Shown one piece after another: positions 63,381 to 64,000 of a stretch of 64,000 nucleotides of DNA; the first letter of the stretch is position 1, and each line of letters opens with the position of its first letter. The notes under the pieces were generated by a model. The model ran no database searches, was not told the origin of the DNA, and saw only the letters and a program-made list of their open reading frames with translations. Origin of the DNA: Leifsonia sp. EB41 (GTDB lineage: Bacteria; Actinomycetota; Actinomycetes; Actinomycetales; Microbacteriaceae); the NCBI RefSeq assembly GCF_041262565.1, contig NZ_JBGCCJ010000001.1:620001-684000 (forward strand). Direction: 5' to 3'. The position numbers and the translations under genes are program-made.

Positions 63381-64000
63381 TCACACACCCCAGCGGAGCG
63401 CAGCGGTGTGCACCGGCGCGTCCCACAGGGCGGTCAGCTCGTCGTCCAGCTTCAGCACCGTGATCGAGGCGCCCTGCATCTCCAGCGAGGTGACGTAGTT
63501 CCCGACCAGCGACCGGCCGAGGACGATGCCCCTCTCGTCGAGGATCTCCGCCGCGCGCCGGAACAGGATGTAGAGCTCGGAGAGCGGCGTACCGCCCATG
63601 CCGTTGACGAACAGCAGCACGGTGTCGCCGGAGGAGAACGGCAGGTCGGTGAGGATGGCGTCCATCATCCGGTCCACCAGGCGGTCGGCCGGCTCGAGCT
63701 TGATCCGCTCGCGGCCCGGCTCGCCGTGGATGCCGACGCCGAACTCGATCTCGTCCTCCGGGAGCACGAAGCCGGGCTCGCCCGCGTGCGGGACGGTGCC
63801 GTCGGTGAGGGCGAGACCGATCGAGCGCACGTTGACGTTGACCTTCTCGGCCACCGCGGTGACGGCGTCGAGGTCGTCGCCCCGGTCGGCCGCCGCTCCG
63901 GCGATCTTCTCCACCAGCACCGTGCCGGCGACGCCGCGGCGACCCGCGGTGTAGAGGGAGTCCTGGACCGCGACGTCGTCGTTGGTGACGACGGCGCGCA
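63381..64000 (-). CDS. dhaK: dihydroxyacetone kinase subunit DhaK, C-terminal part (runs off the window)
   Basis: Substrate-binding subunit that holds dihydroxyacetone covalently on a histidine. The 206 residues present include VVTNDDVAVQDSLYTAGRRG, GTVLVEKIAGAAAD and the conserved EFGVGIHGEPGRERI, whose His is the hemiaminal-forming residue in E. coli DhaK, then VLLFVNGMGGTPLSELYI. The N-terminus lies beyond position 64000. First visible gene of dhaKLM on the minus strand. Confidence 0.94.
   Translation of the reverse strand, partial: RAVVTNDDVAVQDSLYTAGRRGVAGTVLVEKIAGAAADRGDDLDAVTAVAEKVNVNVRSIGLALTDGTVPHAGEPGFVLPEDEIEFGVGIHGEPGRERIKLEPADRLVDRMMDAILTDLPFSSGDTVLLFVNGMGGTPLSELYILFRRAAEILDERGIVLGRSLVGNYVTSLEMQGASITVLKLDDELTALWDAPVHTAALRWGV

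Overview
The window is high-GC, gene-dense chromosomal DNA from an actinobacterium, most likely Microbacteriaceae (Leifsonia-like). This rests on gene order (dut/DUF3093/DUF4193/sepH next to the sigA-topoisomerase IV region; pepA-lpd-sucB-lipB-lipA-DUF4191-RDD-glnA1, then glnE-glnA2-panB, the order known from Mycobacterium around Rv2213-Rv2225) and on actinobacterial signature families (SepH, PAC2, DUF3710, DUF3159, polyphosphate glucokinase, type I glutamine synthetases with GlnE). The genus is an inference. I saw no phage, insertion sequence, CRISPR array or tRNA. The only structural RNA I recognise is RNase P RNA.

Layout. 1-4770: end of a P-type ATPase, DUF3159, DUF3710, dUTPase, DUF3093, DUF4193, septation protein SepH. 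4789-10642: nucleotide-pyrophosphatase-like phosphodiesterase, then convergent topoisomerase IV genes parC and parE separated by a 59-bp perfect palindrome. 10865-16320: DUF7455, two overlapping alanine-racemase-like genes, and, convergent to them, a GatD-like/MurT-like pair and sigA. 16522-20456: MFS transporter, PAC2 protein, leucyl aminopeptidase. 20560-27217: lipoamide dehydrogenase, E2 acyltransferase, a pseudokinase-like membrane protein, LipB, LipA, DUF4191. 27303-38547: LtrA-like and RDD membrane proteins, GlnA1 behind a full GlnR-type operator, four small or unknown genes with an LCP cell-wall ligase, then GlnE and GlnA2. 38640-43917: PanB, DUF6194, SPOR protein, methionine aminopeptidase, a drug-efflux MFS with its TetR regulator, polyphosphate glucokinase. 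44064-51940: complete Kdp potassium system with both sensor genes. 51963-64000: rnpB, a coiled-coil protein, Nif3-like protein, NCS1 permease, ThyA-FolA, DUF1345, aminotransferase, GNAT, and a dihydroxyacetone phosphotransferase locus (dhaKLM) in which DhaM is fused to an M17 aminopeptidase.

Most interesting locus: 11138-14985. The two racemase-like proteins have complementary losses: the first keeps the catalytic tyrosine and MDQ motif but has Arg for the PLP lysine and lacks most of the barrel; the second keeps the barrel and PLP lysine but lacks the tyrosine and MDQ. Because alanine racemase active sites use Lys from one subunit and Tyr from the other, the pair could build one active site as a heterodimer. 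Next to them, the GatD-like protein has Ala where the glutaminase Cys should be, and the MurT-like protein contains no cysteine at all, so its zinc ribbon is gone. Microbacteriaceae make group B peptidoglycan, where the D-Glu alpha-carboxyl carries a bridge amino acid (often a D-diamino acid) instead of an amide. I propose that these four genes make a D-amino acid and attach it, or a bridge, at that carboxyl. This is an inference from residue losses and gene position.

A second window-wide trait is leaderless transcription: about twenty genes have a TANNNT -10 hexamer six or seven bases before the start codon and no ribosome binding site.
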